64,000 nt of DNA from Hyphomicrobium_A sp964620915 (lineage in GTDB: Bacteria > Pseudomonadota > Alphaproteobacteria > Rhizobiales > Hyphomicrobiaceae). The notes under the pieces were generated by a model. It made no database searches. It was not told the origin of the DNA and saw only the letters and a program-made list of their open reading frames with translations. The stretch covers positions 1-64,000 of the forward strand of contig CAZUKP010000010.1 of assembly GCA_964620915.1 (NCBI GenBank). The letters run 5' to 3'. The position numbers and the translations under genes were made by a program. Shown piece by piece: positions 1 through 7,479 of the stretch. The first letter of the stretch is position 1, and every line of letters starts with the position of its first letter.

Positions 1-3000
1 AAGGCCGTCAACAAGATCGGCTTGAAGCGGATGGCGCCGGCCTCAAGAAGAACGTCGCGGAGCGAGCCCCCGCTCGCGCGCCGGCTTTGAATGAAATCAA
101 CCAGCAGGATGGAGTTGCGCACGATGATGCCCGCAAGCGCGATGAAGCCGATCATCGACGTCGCAGTGAAGGCGGCATCGAACAGCCAATGGCCAAGCAT
201 GATGCCGATCAGCGTCAGCGGCACGGGCGTCAGGATGACGAGCGGCAGCGTGAACGAGCGGAACTGTGCAACGACCAGCACGTAAATGGCGAGCAACGCC
301 ACGGCGAAGGCCGCGCCCATGTCGCGGAAGGTCACATACGTCACCTCCCACTCCCCATCCCAAAGCAGCACCGGGTTCGTTTCGCTCAAGGGCTGGCCGT
401 GCAAGCTGATCTCCGGTTTGGGAAGCGTACCCCAGTCTTTCTGATCGATCAGATCGCCAACGGCGAGCATGCCGTAGATCGGCGCTTCATATTCTCCGGC
501 CAATTCGCCCATCACCATCTCAGCCGCCCGCCCGTTGTGCCGGAAGATCGGATAGGATGCTTCTTCGCGCGTCACCGTCACGACATCGCCCAGCTCAACG
601 ATCCCGCGCCCACCCGGAAGCGCGTTGGCAGGAACCGGCGTCGTCAGCGTCGACTCCGTGATGGCGAGATCATTCTTGGGCAACTGCACGGCAATTTCGA
701 CTGGGCGCCGCCCGCCACCCTTGTGCGAATAGCCAACGGTCGTGCCGCCGAGGTACGCCGCGATCGTGTTGTAGACGTCGCTCTCCTCGACCTTGTGAAA
801 TTCCAAGTTGTCCTGGTCGATCTTGAATCGCAGCCGCGGCGCGCGCTCACGGAAGCTCACATCGTCATCGACGATGTAGGGCACTTCGCGGAAGATCTCT
901 TGCACCTGGCGCGCCACCTCGCGGCGCTGCTCGGGGTCCTTGCCGTAGATTTCGGCCAGCAGCGTTGCGATAACCGGCGGACCGGGCGGCACCTCGACGA
1001 CCTTGACGCTCGTTCCATCCGGCACCGCAAGGCCCGCCAGCCGTTCGCGCACATCAAGCGCGATCTCGTGACTGGTGCGATCACGATCGTGCTTGGGGGC
1101 GAGATTGACCTGCAGATCTCCCTGCTGCGGCTCCTCGCGTAGGTAATAGTGGCGCACCAGTCCATTGAAGTTGAACGGTGCCGACGTGCCGGCATACGCC
1201 TGGATCGAGGACAGCTCCGGCAGGCTGGCAAGCCGGCCCGCCGCTTCGTTGAGCGCGCGGTCGGTCTCCTCCAGACTTGAGCCACGCGGCAGATCGAGAA
1301 CAACCTGCAGCTCCGACTTGTCGTCGAAGGGTAATAGCTTCACGACCACGGATTTGGTCGCAAACAGCCCCAGCGACAGCAGTGTGGCGATGCCGACCAG
1401 CACAAGGAAAATGAGAGACGTGGCGCGTGTGGCGATCACCGGCCGGGCCGCGATCACATAAGCCCGCCCAAGCCAGCCGCCCTCCGCAACCTCGCTGTGG
1501 ACACCGCTCTTGCCGCCAAAGCGCGTCATCAGCCAGGGCGTAATGATCACCGCCACGAAGAAGGACAGGATCATGGCAGCCGAGGCGTTTGCCGGGATCG
1601 GGCTCATGTACGGCCCCATCAGCCCCGACACGAACAGCATCGGCAGGAGCGCGGCAACGACCGTCAGGGTGGCAAAGATCGTGGGATTGCCGACCTCGGC
1701 CACGGCATCGATGGCCGCTTGCACGCGCGGTCGCTCGTCATGCATGGACCAATGGCGCGCGATGTTCTCGATGACCACGATCGCGTCGTCTACCAGAATT
1801 CCGATGGAGAAGATGAGCGCAAAGAGGCTCACGCGATTGATCGTGTAGCCGAGAAGCCAGGATGCGCAGAGTGTCAGTAGAATTGTCGTGGGGATGACAA
1901 TCAAGACGGTGACGCCCTCGCGCCAGCCGATCGCGAGACCGACGAGGATCACGATCGAGATCGTGGCAAGGCCGAGATGGAACAGCAGCTCATTGGCATT
2001 GTCTTTGGCGGTCTCTCCATAGTTGCGCGTCACGATCACATCGATGTCGTCGGGGATGAGCGTTCCCTTCAACTCGTCCAGGCGCTCGACAATGTGCTCG
2101 GATACAACGACGGCGTTGGCGCCGGCGCGCTTGGCGAGGGCCACCGTGACCGCGGGCGTGCGCGATAGCGTCCCGTGCTCAGTCTTCATGTAGTTCCAAG
2201 CCTGCTGCTCCAGCGGCTTGGCGCCCACTACTATGTTGGCAACGTCACGCACATAGACAGGGCGTCCGTCGCGCGCGGTTAACAGCAGAAGCCCGACGTC
2301 GGGGATGCCCTGCAGCGTCTGCCCGGCCGCAACAGCCAGGCTCTCGTTGCGCTCGCGCACGCGCCCGGCCAGGAACGAGCGGTTGGCTTCCTTCACTTTT
2401 CCGACGAGTTGCGTGAGCGTGATTCCATAGAGCGACAAGCGCTCGGGGATCGGTTCGATGCGGATCTGATCGGGACGACCGCCGACAATGTAGGACAGGC
2501 CGATGTCGTCGAGCTTCGCAAGCTCCACCTGCAAATTCTCGGCGAGGTGATAGAGGGCATTGTCCTGGTAGCGCGTCACGCCGGGCTTCACGGCAAGCGT
2601 CAGCGTGACAATCGCCACATCATCAATGCCGCGCCCGACAATCAGCGGCTCGGGAATTCCGACCGGGATCCGATCATAATTTGCGCGGACCTTTTCGTGC
2701 ACGCGCAGGATCGCATCGTCTTGCGACGTGCCAACGAAGAAGCGCGCGGTGACGACGACGCGGTCGTCCTCGGTGTTGGAGTAGATATGTTCAACGCCGT
2801 TGATCGCCTTGACGATGGTCTCAAGAGGCTCGGTAACGAGTTTCACCGCATCCTCAGCCTTGAGACCGTCGGCGTTGACGAAGATATCGACCATGGGAAC
2901 GGAGATCTGCGGCTCTTCCTCGCGCGGCAGCGCCAGGAGCGCAATCAACCCCAGCGCCAGACCCGCCAGCAAGATCAGCGGGGTCAGAGGCGACTGAATG

Positions 3001-3050
3001 AAATAGCGCGTGAGATTGCCGGAAATTCCCAGCGGCCGACCCGACTTCAT
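1..3050 (-). CDS. RND efflux transporter permease (C-terminus beyond window)
   Basis: Inner-membrane proton-driven RND permease, the pump of a tripartite efflux system. Reading from the ATG at 3050 gives about 1,016 codons without a stop to the window edge, so only the last part of a protein of roughly 1,050 residues is missing. The N-terminus has a first membrane helix followed by LPREEEPQISVPMVDI, typical of AcrB-like proteins. Further on come the porter domains, the TM4 segment FALIFSIGILVDDAIVVIENIARHW with the proton-relay acidic pair, and a second membrane half starting near ALLAIYVLVVAQF. Its start overlaps the stop of the adaptor gene by 4 bases (ATGA), so the two are translationally coupled. 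Substrate cannot be read from sequence. The neighbouring BigR/SqrR-like repressor suggests induction by reactive sulfur species or a related stress (inference). Confidence 0.93.
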   Translation of the reverse strand, partial: MKSGRPLGISGNLTRYFIQSPLTPLILLAGLALGLIALLALPREEEPQISVPMVDIFVNADGLKAEDAVKLVTEPLETIVKAINGVEHIYSNTEDDRVVVTARFFVGTSQDDAILRVHEKVRANYDRIPVGIPEPLIVGRGIDDVAIVTLTLAVKPGVTRYQDNALYHLAENLQVELAKLDDIGLSYIVGGRPDQIRIEPIPERLSLYGITLTQLVGKVKEANRSFLAGRVRERNESLAVAAGQTLQGIPDVGLLLLTARDGRPVYVRDVANIVVGAKPLEQQAWNYMKTEHGTLSRTPAVTVALAKRAGANAVVVSEHIVERLDELKGTLIPDDIDVIVTRNYGETAKDNANELLFHLGLATISIVILVGLAIGWREGVTVLIVIPTTILLTLCASWLLGYTINRVSLFALIFSIGILVDDAIVVIENIARHWSMHDERPRVQAAIDAVAEVGNPTIFATLTVVAALLPMLFVSGLMGPYMSPIPANASAAMILSFFVAVIITPWLMTRFGGKSGVHSEVAEGGWLGRAYVIAARPVIATRATSLIFLVLVGIATLLSLGLFATKSVVVKLLPFDDKSELQVVLDLPRGSSLEETDRALNEAAGRLASLPELSSIQAYAGTSAPFNFNGLVRHYYLREEPQQGDLQVNLAPKHDRDRTSHEIALDVRERLAGLAVPDGTSVKVVEVPPGPPVIATLLAEIYGKDPEQRREVARQVQEIFREVPYIVDDDVSFRERAPRLRFKIDQDNLEFHKVEESDVYNTIAAYLGGTTVGYSHKGGGRRPVEIAVQLPKNDLAITESTLTTPVPANALPGGRGIVELGDVVTVTREEASYPIFRHNGRAAEMVMGELAGEYEAPIYGMLAVGDLIDQKDWGTLPKPEISLHGQPLSETNPVLLWDGEWEVTYVTFRDMGAAFAVALLAIYVLVVAQFRSFTLPLVILTPVPLTLIGIMLGHWLFDAAFTATSMIGFIALAGIIVRNSILLVDFIQSRRASGGSLRDVLLEAGAIRFKPILLTA

Positions 3051-4075
3051 GGCCGCACCAGCCTGTCGCCTGCCGCGACACCAGCCAAGATCTCGATCTT
3101 CTCCTGTCCGTCTGTGTCCTTGATCGCGCGTCCAGCTTGCACGACCACATCAGCATGCCCGCCATCCGGTTTGGCAAGGCGAACGTAGTCAAGACCGAAG
3201 CGTTTGAAGACATACTCGCGTGGCACAATGAACGCTTTGCGCTTTCCCGCCGAAATCCACACGAGCACCCGCTCACCCACGAAATAGCTCCCAAGATTGG
3301 GAACTTCGGCATCGGCGATGACGCGCCCGTTCTGAAGCTCCGGATAGACCTGGGTGATATGTCCTTCTGCAAGTGGCGCCTCGTCCGGGCCAAGACCGCG
3401 CGCGCCTACACGTACCGGATCGCCCACTTTCACGAACCGTGCATGGCGCTCGGGCAGCTCAAGACGGAGCAGGAATTCATTTGCCGCAATGGTTGCGATA
3501 CTCTCGCCGGCGAGGACAACGCTGCCCACAGTCACCGGGACTTTGAGGACACGGCCAGACGTCGGGGCCAACACCTCGCCCTCTTCGCTTTCCGTCTCGA
3601 TAACGGATCGTTCGGCGCGCGCTGATTTGAGCTCGTTGACAGCGACATCGTATGTCGTTTGCGCTTGTTCGACACGCGATTGAGGCGAGACGCCCCTTTC
3701 CCTCAGGGTGATCGAGCGTGCTAGCTCAGTCTTCGTGGTTTCCACGCGCGATTGGATGGCCACGATGCGCGCATCCAGCGCCTTGATCCTGAGCGCGATC
3801 TTTGGATCGACCACGATCGCCAGCACTTGGTCCTGCTTTACGGAGTCGCCCTCGTCCACTTTTAGGGAAGCGATGGTGCCCGGTGTGCGCACGCGTGCGT
3901 CAATCAAATCCCGGCTGCGCACCGTCGCGTAAACGGATTTCAGGTCGTCGATTTCTTCGGCCGAAACGGTGAACGAAGCCGCCGCGTCACCTGCCTCGGC
4001 CGGCCTAACGAGTGGACTGAGTGTCGCACAAAGCGCCAACGACAAAATGATGCGCACTGGGCTCAGAATGACCAT
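3047..4075 (-). CDS. RND efflux periplasmic adaptor (membrane fusion protein)
   Basis: Periplasmic adaptor linking the RND permease to an outer-membrane channel. The start at 4075 is chosen over one at 4144 because a GGAGG ribosome site lies 7 bases upstream and the protein then opens with a signal peptide (MVILSPVRIILSLALCATL, cleavage near AEA). The 342 residues show the usual HlyD/AcrA order: a lipoyl half (RTPGTIASLKVDEGDSVKQD), an alpha-helical hairpin around residues 85-150, the second lipoyl half (EGEVLAPTSGRVLKVPVTVG), then beta-barrel and membrane-proximal domains. The gene is first in a two-gene operon with the permease and runs divergently from the ArsR-type repressor at 4175. No outer-membrane partner gene is in the window. 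Confidence 0.92.
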   Translation of the reverse strand: MVILSPVRIILSLALCATLSPLVRPAEAGDAAASFTVSAEEIDDLKSVYATVRSRDLIDARVRTPGTIASLKVDEGDSVKQDQVLAIVVDPKIALRIKALDARIVAIQSRVETTKTELARSITLRERGVSPQSRVEQAQTTYDVAVNELKSARAERSVIETESEEGEVLAPTSGRVLKVPVTVGSVVLAGESIATIAANEFLLRLELPERHARFVKVGDPVRVGARGLGPDEAPLAEGHITQVYPELQNGRVIADAEVPNLGSYFVGERVLVWISAGKRKAFIVPREYVFKRFGLDYVRLAKPDGGHADVVVQAGRAIKDTDGQEKIEILAGVAAGDRLVRP

Positions 4076-4137
4076 TCGGCGGCCTCCATTTCCTGTGCCA
4101 CGTCGCCTCGCTGCGGACCTCAAGACGGCAAAGGCAC

Positions 4138-4175
4138 TTGACACCTAACATCAGGCATATCTAAATTAGCATTTA
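4138..4175 (+). promoter_or_regulatory. Candidate promoter and operator for the BigR/SqrR-like gene
   Basis: A perfect -35 hexamer TTGACA (4138-4143) is followed after 17 bases by CTAAAT (4161-4166), a weak -10. Transcription would start near 4173, at or next to the ATG at 4175, and no Shine-Dalgarno sequence precedes that ATG, so the mRNA may be leaderless. A dyad TAAAT-N4-ATTTA (4162-4175) overlaps the -10 and the start codon, where a repressor could act on this gene and on the divergent efflux operon. Motifs are seen; function is inferred. Confidence 0.4.
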
Positions 4176-4501
4176 TGAATATGCAAGAGCTACAGTCGAG
4201 CAGCGCAGAAGCAGCAGACCTCCTCAAGGCGTTGGCCAACAGCCATCGCTTGATGATTTTGTGCGAGTTGAAAGATGGCGAGCGATCAGTGTCAGCCCTG
4301 GAGACAGTCGTGCCGCTGACGCAGTCGGCACTCTCGCAGCACTTGGCCAAGCTCCGGGAAGCCGGGTTGGTTTCGACACGGCGAGAAGCGCAAGCCATTT
4401 ATTATTCGCTTTCCGATACCCGCGTGGCACGCATCATCGAAGTGCTTCATGAGCTCTTCTGCGCACCACAGAAAACACAAGCCAAGAGGCGATCGAAATG
4501 A
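4175..4501 (+). CDS. ArsR-family repressor, BigR/SqrR/YgaV type (persulfide sensor)
   Basis: Dimeric winged-helix transcriptional repressor of 108 residues. The helix-turn-helix lies around residues 36-75 (TQSALSQHLAKLREAGLVSTRRE). It carries exactly two cysteines, Cys30 in the LMILC helix and Cys96 in HELFC, 66 residues apart. In Rhodobacter SqrR (Cys41/Cys107) and Xylella BigR the sensing pair has the same spacing; these form a di- or tetrasulfide bridge on exposure to reactive sulfur and release DNA. The classical ArsR metal site is not evident. The stop overlaps the next ATG by 4 bases, and the downstream genes include a YgaP-like membrane protein, matching the ygaVP pair of E. coli. It probably represses its own operon and the divergent RND pump. 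Family assignment is firm; the ligand is inferred from the cysteines. Confidence 0.88.
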   Translation: MNMQELQSSSAEAADLLKALANSHRLMILCELKDGERSVSALETVVPLTQSALSQHLAKLREAGLVSTRREAQAIYYSLSDTRVARIIEVLHELFCAPQKTQAKRRSK

Positions 4502-4701
4502 GCATTGACCGCATCGTAATGGCCTTTGCAGGTTTTATGATCCTGCTCAGCCTCGCATTGAGCCAGATCTATAGCCCCTATTGGCTCTTGTTGGCCGCGT
4601 TTGTCGGCCTCAATCTCCTGCAATCTGCGTTCACCGGCTTTTGCCCGCTGGCGCTGATCCTGAAGCGTTTCGGGATCCAACCCGGCGTCGCATTCAACTA
4701 A
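4498..4701 (+). CDS. DUF2892 / YgaP-like small membrane protein
   Basis: A 67-residue inner-membrane protein with two hydrophobic helices (about residues 7-22 and 27-45) and the family motif around FTGFCPLALILKRFG. It corresponds to the transmembrane part of E. coli YgaP, in which a rhodanese domain is fused in front; here no rhodanese domain is present. Its ATG overlaps the repressor stop (ATGA), so it is co-expressed with the sensor. A role in handling or exporting sulfane sulfur or thiocyanate has been proposed for YgaP; for this stand-alone form it is an inference. Confidence 0.82.
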   Translation: MSIDRIVMAFAGFMILLSLALSQIYSPYWLLLAAFVGLNLLQSAFTGFCPLALILKRFGIQPGVAFN

Positions 4702-4737
4702 CCATCACTAGCTTTACCTCATTGACGGAGTAGAACC

Positions 4738-5133
4738 ATGACCCCCGATTGGATCGGCATGACGCAGGATCTGCGTGCTGGCTTGCGCGAGATGCGCAAG
4801 GGTGCTCCCGACGTCATGAAGGCGTTTGCAGGGATTGCGCAGGCCGCGTTGCAGAAAGACGCCCTCGATACCAAGACAAAGGAACTTATTGCGCTGGCTA
4901 TAAGCGTCGCCACGCGTTGTGACGATTGCATTGCTTTTCACGCCAAGGCAGCCGTCGACCAAGGCGCCACCAGCGACGAGATTCACGAGACTTTGGGAAT
5001 GGCAATCTACATGGGCGCCGGGCCATCGGTCATGTACGCTGCCCACGCGCTTGAGGCATACCAGCAATTCTCGGGACAGAAGAACGGTCAAACAACAAAC
5101 GTGGCACCCAAGAACGCATCGGCCGGCGAATAG
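4738..5133 (+). CDS. Carboxymuconolactone decarboxylase / AhpD-like protein
   Basis: A 131-residue all-helical protein of the CMD/AhpD family. It has the redox motif CxxCxxxH at Cys61, Cys64 and His68 (RCDDCIAFHAK), the thiol centre used by AhpD-like alkylhydroperoxidases, rather than the decarboxylase active site. It probably acts as a cytoplasmic thiol-dependent peroxidase or disulfide carrier. It lies 36 bases behind the YgaP-like gene in the same direction, so it fits a repressor-controlled thiol or sulfur stress operon. The substrate is not known. Confidence 0.85.
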   Translation: MTPDWIGMTQDLRAGLREMRKGAPDVMKAFAGIAQAALQKDALDTKTKELIALAISVATRCDDCIAFHAKAAVDQGATSDEIHETLGMAIYMGAGPSVMYAAHALEAYQQFSGQKNGQTTNVAPKNASAGE

Positions 5134-5199
5134 GTCGCGCCCACTTATCCGACAACACGCTGCTAAGGATTCGTACGGTCTCTCATCATAAGAGCGTGC

Positions 5200-5397
5200 C
5201 TATCCGTTGCAGGTCTTGAAACCGAGGAGCGTGTAGGCCGGGCACCAGCTCAGGACACCTGTCACCAGCGGAATCAAGCCGATCCAGCCCCACGGCGAAG
5301 TATAGTCGGGCCCAAAGATTCCCAACGCCACGCCGATGAGTCCAAGCCCGACTACGATGCGCAGCACTCGATCAAGCATACCGACATTCTTCGTCAT
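5200..5397 (-). CDS. Second DUF2892 membrane protein
   Basis: A 65-residue protein with two membrane helices and the DUF2892 hallmarks MLDRVLRIVVG at the start and VLSWCPAYTLLGFKTC near the end. The ATG at 5397 is preferred over one at 5445 because GGAGG sits 7 bases upstream and the shorter form begins where the family usually begins. It converges on the AhpD-like gene. With the protein at 4498 this makes two DUF2892 members within 1 kb; the first keeps the single GFCP cysteine, this one has two cysteines near the C-terminus. Confidence 0.85.
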   Translation of the reverse strand: MTKNVGMLDRVLRIVVGLGLIGVALGIFGPDYTSPWGWIGLIPLVTGVLSWCPAYTLLGFKTCNG

Positions 5398-5513
5398 GGT
5401 TTCGCCTCCGGTCACTGCCTGCGGTCCAAGCCGAGGCCCGCGCATGCTGGCATGGCAATCGCAGCCGTGAGTTGATCCAACTCAATGAACATACGCGACG
5501 CTTGCGCGCGGCC

Positions 5514-5777
5514 TCAATGGCGATTTGGATGCGTACGACGTAGCGGATGTCTCAAGAAGCGTGGCAAGTATACCTCCGCACGTTTAAGCCAACCATGGAG
5601 CCGGGTGTTGCTTTCCCTCTGGCGCCGAAGCAAGCGTCGGGCCGTCTCGCTGCCGGCGAGAATGAAGGCTGCACCAGTGACCAGCAGCGGTATGCCAAAC
5701 GGGGTCGGCAGCGGCAGGAAAATAAGTCCGCCGGTTGCACAAAAAAAACCACTGACCACCAGAGCAAGATTGCGCAT
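5514..5777 (-). CDS. Small two-helix membrane protein
   Basis: An 87-residue protein with a hydrophobic N-terminal half (residues 1-42, LVVSGFFCATGGLIFLPLPTP and a second helix ending AGSET) and a strongly basic C-terminal half rich in RR and LRR runs that should sit in the cytoplasm. The PLPTPFGIPLLV turn resembles small proteins of unknown function in other proteobacteria. No enzymatic motif is present. It runs in the same direction as the second DUF2892 gene, about 115 bases upstream of it. Confidence 0.62.
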   Translation of the reverse strand: MRNLALVVSGFFCATGGLIFLPLPTPFGIPLLVTGAAFILAGSETARRLLRRQRESNTRLHGWLKRAEVYLPRFLRHPLRRTHPNRH

Positions 5778-6022
5778 GTGAAGACCGTCTCCAAATCCAA
5801 GCGCAGACCCGTAGACTGCCTAGATAGCCAAACTTGATGGCAGTTCATCTGTCGTGAATACTTCCCCAATGAGGTAGATCAGCACACGGCCTCCGGTGGG
5901 ATGCGTTTATGGGGCAAATTTATGCAGGTCCGCGTCTGGCGCGACACAGGCCCCTTGTCCCTGATTAGGCATTGTGGCACTCGACAGTCGCGGAAGGTCG
6001 CCCCAGCGTGCAGGAGCCAACA

Positions 6023-6151
6023 ATGGACGCCAAAAGTCTTCTGATCATCATTCTCGCGGTCGCAGTCGCCGTTCTCGGCTACCTTTATTACGAAAGCCGC
6101 AAGGATGTGGTGAGGGTTAATCTGCCAGGCGTTAAGATCGAGGCGAAGTAG
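6023..6151 (+). CDS. 42-residue single-pass membrane protein
   Basis: A small open frame with a good ribosome site (AGGAG, 7 bases before the ATG). The product has one membrane helix (residues 5-21, LLIIILAVAVAVLGYLYY) followed by a charged tail ending VNLPGVKIEAK. The tail reads like a conserved short motif and I believe similar small proteins occur in other Hyphomicrobiales, but no function is known to me. It stands alone, with about 220 bases of non-coding sequence after it. Confidence 0.6.
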   Translation: MDAKSLLIIILAVAVAVLGYLYYESRKDVVRVNLPGVKIEAK

Positions 6152-6327
6152 TCCTCAAGCGCATCTGCCCCTAAATTCGGCACTGTTTGGCCCTCAATCC
6201 AGCAGCTTGCTGAGTTGCAGATGAAGCACTGCGCGGCTGCAAAAGGCGGCGCAAGCGCATCGCCTCCGCACGGACTGATTCATCGCGGTAGGCGACCCTT
6301 AGCCATTGGGCTACCATTCCCTGGCAA

Positions 6328-6345
6328 GATCTCGATGACGAGATC
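6328..6345. repeat. Perfect inverted repeat 28 bases before the polyketide synthase
   Basis: GATCTCG-ATGA-CGAGATC: 7-base arms with a 4-base centre. It ends 27 bases before the ATG at 6373. It could be an operator or an RNA hairpin in the leader. No recognisable sigma-70 promoter or strong ribosome site is evident between it and the gene. Confidence 0.5.
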
Positions 6346-6372
6346 ATTACAGTTTCAAACCGGGTATGGCCT

Positions 6373-7479
6373 ATGCTCACACGACCAGACCGCACTGCAA
6401 TTGAGCGCACCGCTCCTCTCCCCGTTGAGGTGGAGATCGCGTCAGTGGCCACGGCGGTACCCCAGCACGTCGTCGATCAGAATTGGGCATCCGCGACCGC
6501 GCAAACGGTCTATCCCCAGTTTGCACGTCTCGAAGCGCTCTACACCAACACGGGCATCGACACCCGTTATGCAGTGAAGCCAAGGGAATGGTACCTGGAG
6601 CCCCGCACCTGGGAAGAGCGCACAGCAGTCTATCAGGAAAACGCGATTGAGCTTCTGGAACGGGTAGCAAAACAGTCCGTTGACGAGGCTGGTCTTTCCC
6701 TGCGCGACATCGACGTCATCGTCACCAATACGATCACGGGACTTTCGATTCCCAGCCTTGAAGCGCGATTGATGAATCGCTTGCCATTCAAACCGACGGT
6801 CGAGCGGCTACCGATTTTTGGTCTCGGATGCGGCGGCGGTGTCGGCGGCTTGGCGCGCGCCACACGCATGGCACAGGCACGGCCCGGCGCAAACGTGTTG
6901 TTTCTCACCATCGACATTTGCACGCTATGCCTGCGGGTCAATGATCCAAGCCTTGCCATGTTCGTTTCGGCGGCGCTCTTCGGTGACGGAGCAGCCGGCG
7001 TGGTTCTGCGCAGTCACGCTGAAGGCGAGGGCGAGAGTGAAGGACGGAAGGGCCGTTGTCGCGTAGGTGCCCTCGGCGACTATTTCTGGTCGGAGACCGA
7101 GCACATTATGGGCTGGGACATAAAGAACGACGGCTTCGGTGTTGTCTTGAGCCCCGAGCTACCAACCCTGATGCGCGAGCGGCTTGGCGAAGCACTGTTT
7201 CCCTTCCTTGAGCAACAAGGACTGACGCTGGCCGACTTCAATGGATTCCTGCTCCACCCAGGCGGGAGCAAAGTGCTTGAGACCGCCGAAGAGGCACTGA
7301 ACTTGACGCGCGAGCAGCTTCATTACTCGTGGGATGTGTTGCGCAACTACGGGAATATGTCCTCGGCAACGGCGATGTTCATCTTGAAAGAAGCCTACGG
7401 AGACAATCTGCAGGGTCGCTATCTCCTCGCAGCCTTTGGCCCGGGCTTTTCAGCCTATTTCATCGTCCTTGAGTTCTAG
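6373..7479 (+). CDS. Type III polyketide synthase (chalcone/stilbene synthase family)
   Basis: Homodimeric condensing enzyme that extends an acyl-CoA starter with malonyl-CoA and cyclises the product. The 368 residues have the whole catalytic triad: Cys153 in GLGCGGGVGG, His295 in FLLHPGG and Asn328 in NYGNMSSA. The length fits bacterial members that make alkylresorcinols or alkylpyrones. The 3' end overlaps by 20 bases the convergent flavoprotein gene, behind which sits an isoprenylcysteine-methyltransferase-like gene. That trio matches the kind of set in Streptomyces srsABC (synthase, methyltransferase, hydroxylase), so a tailored phenolic lipid is the likely product (inference). The starter-unit length cannot be deduced. 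Confidence 0.92.
   Translation: MLTRPDRTAIERTAPLPVEVEIASVATAVPQHVVDQNWASATAQTVYPQFARLEALYTNTGIDTRYAVKPREWYLEPRTWEERTAVYQENAIELLERVAKQSVDEAGLSLRDIDVIVTNTITGLSIPSLEARLMNRLPFKPTVERLPIFGLGCGGGVGGLARATRMAQARPGANVLFLTIDICTLCLRVNDPSLAMFVSAALFGDGAAGVVLRSHAEGEGESEGRKGRCRVGALGDYFWSETEHIMGWDIKNDGFGVVLSPELPTLMRERLGEALFPFLEQQGLTLADFNGFLLHPGGSKVLETAEEALNLTREQLHYSWDVLRNYGNMSSATAMFILKEAYGDNLQGRYLLAAFGPGFSAYFIVLEF

Noticed and set aside
87..1142. Long plus-strand frame, 351 codons
   Set aside because: It is antisense to the RND permease, whose motifs are clear on the minus strand; the composition (rich in Arg, His, Asp) is that of a GC-rich shadow frame.
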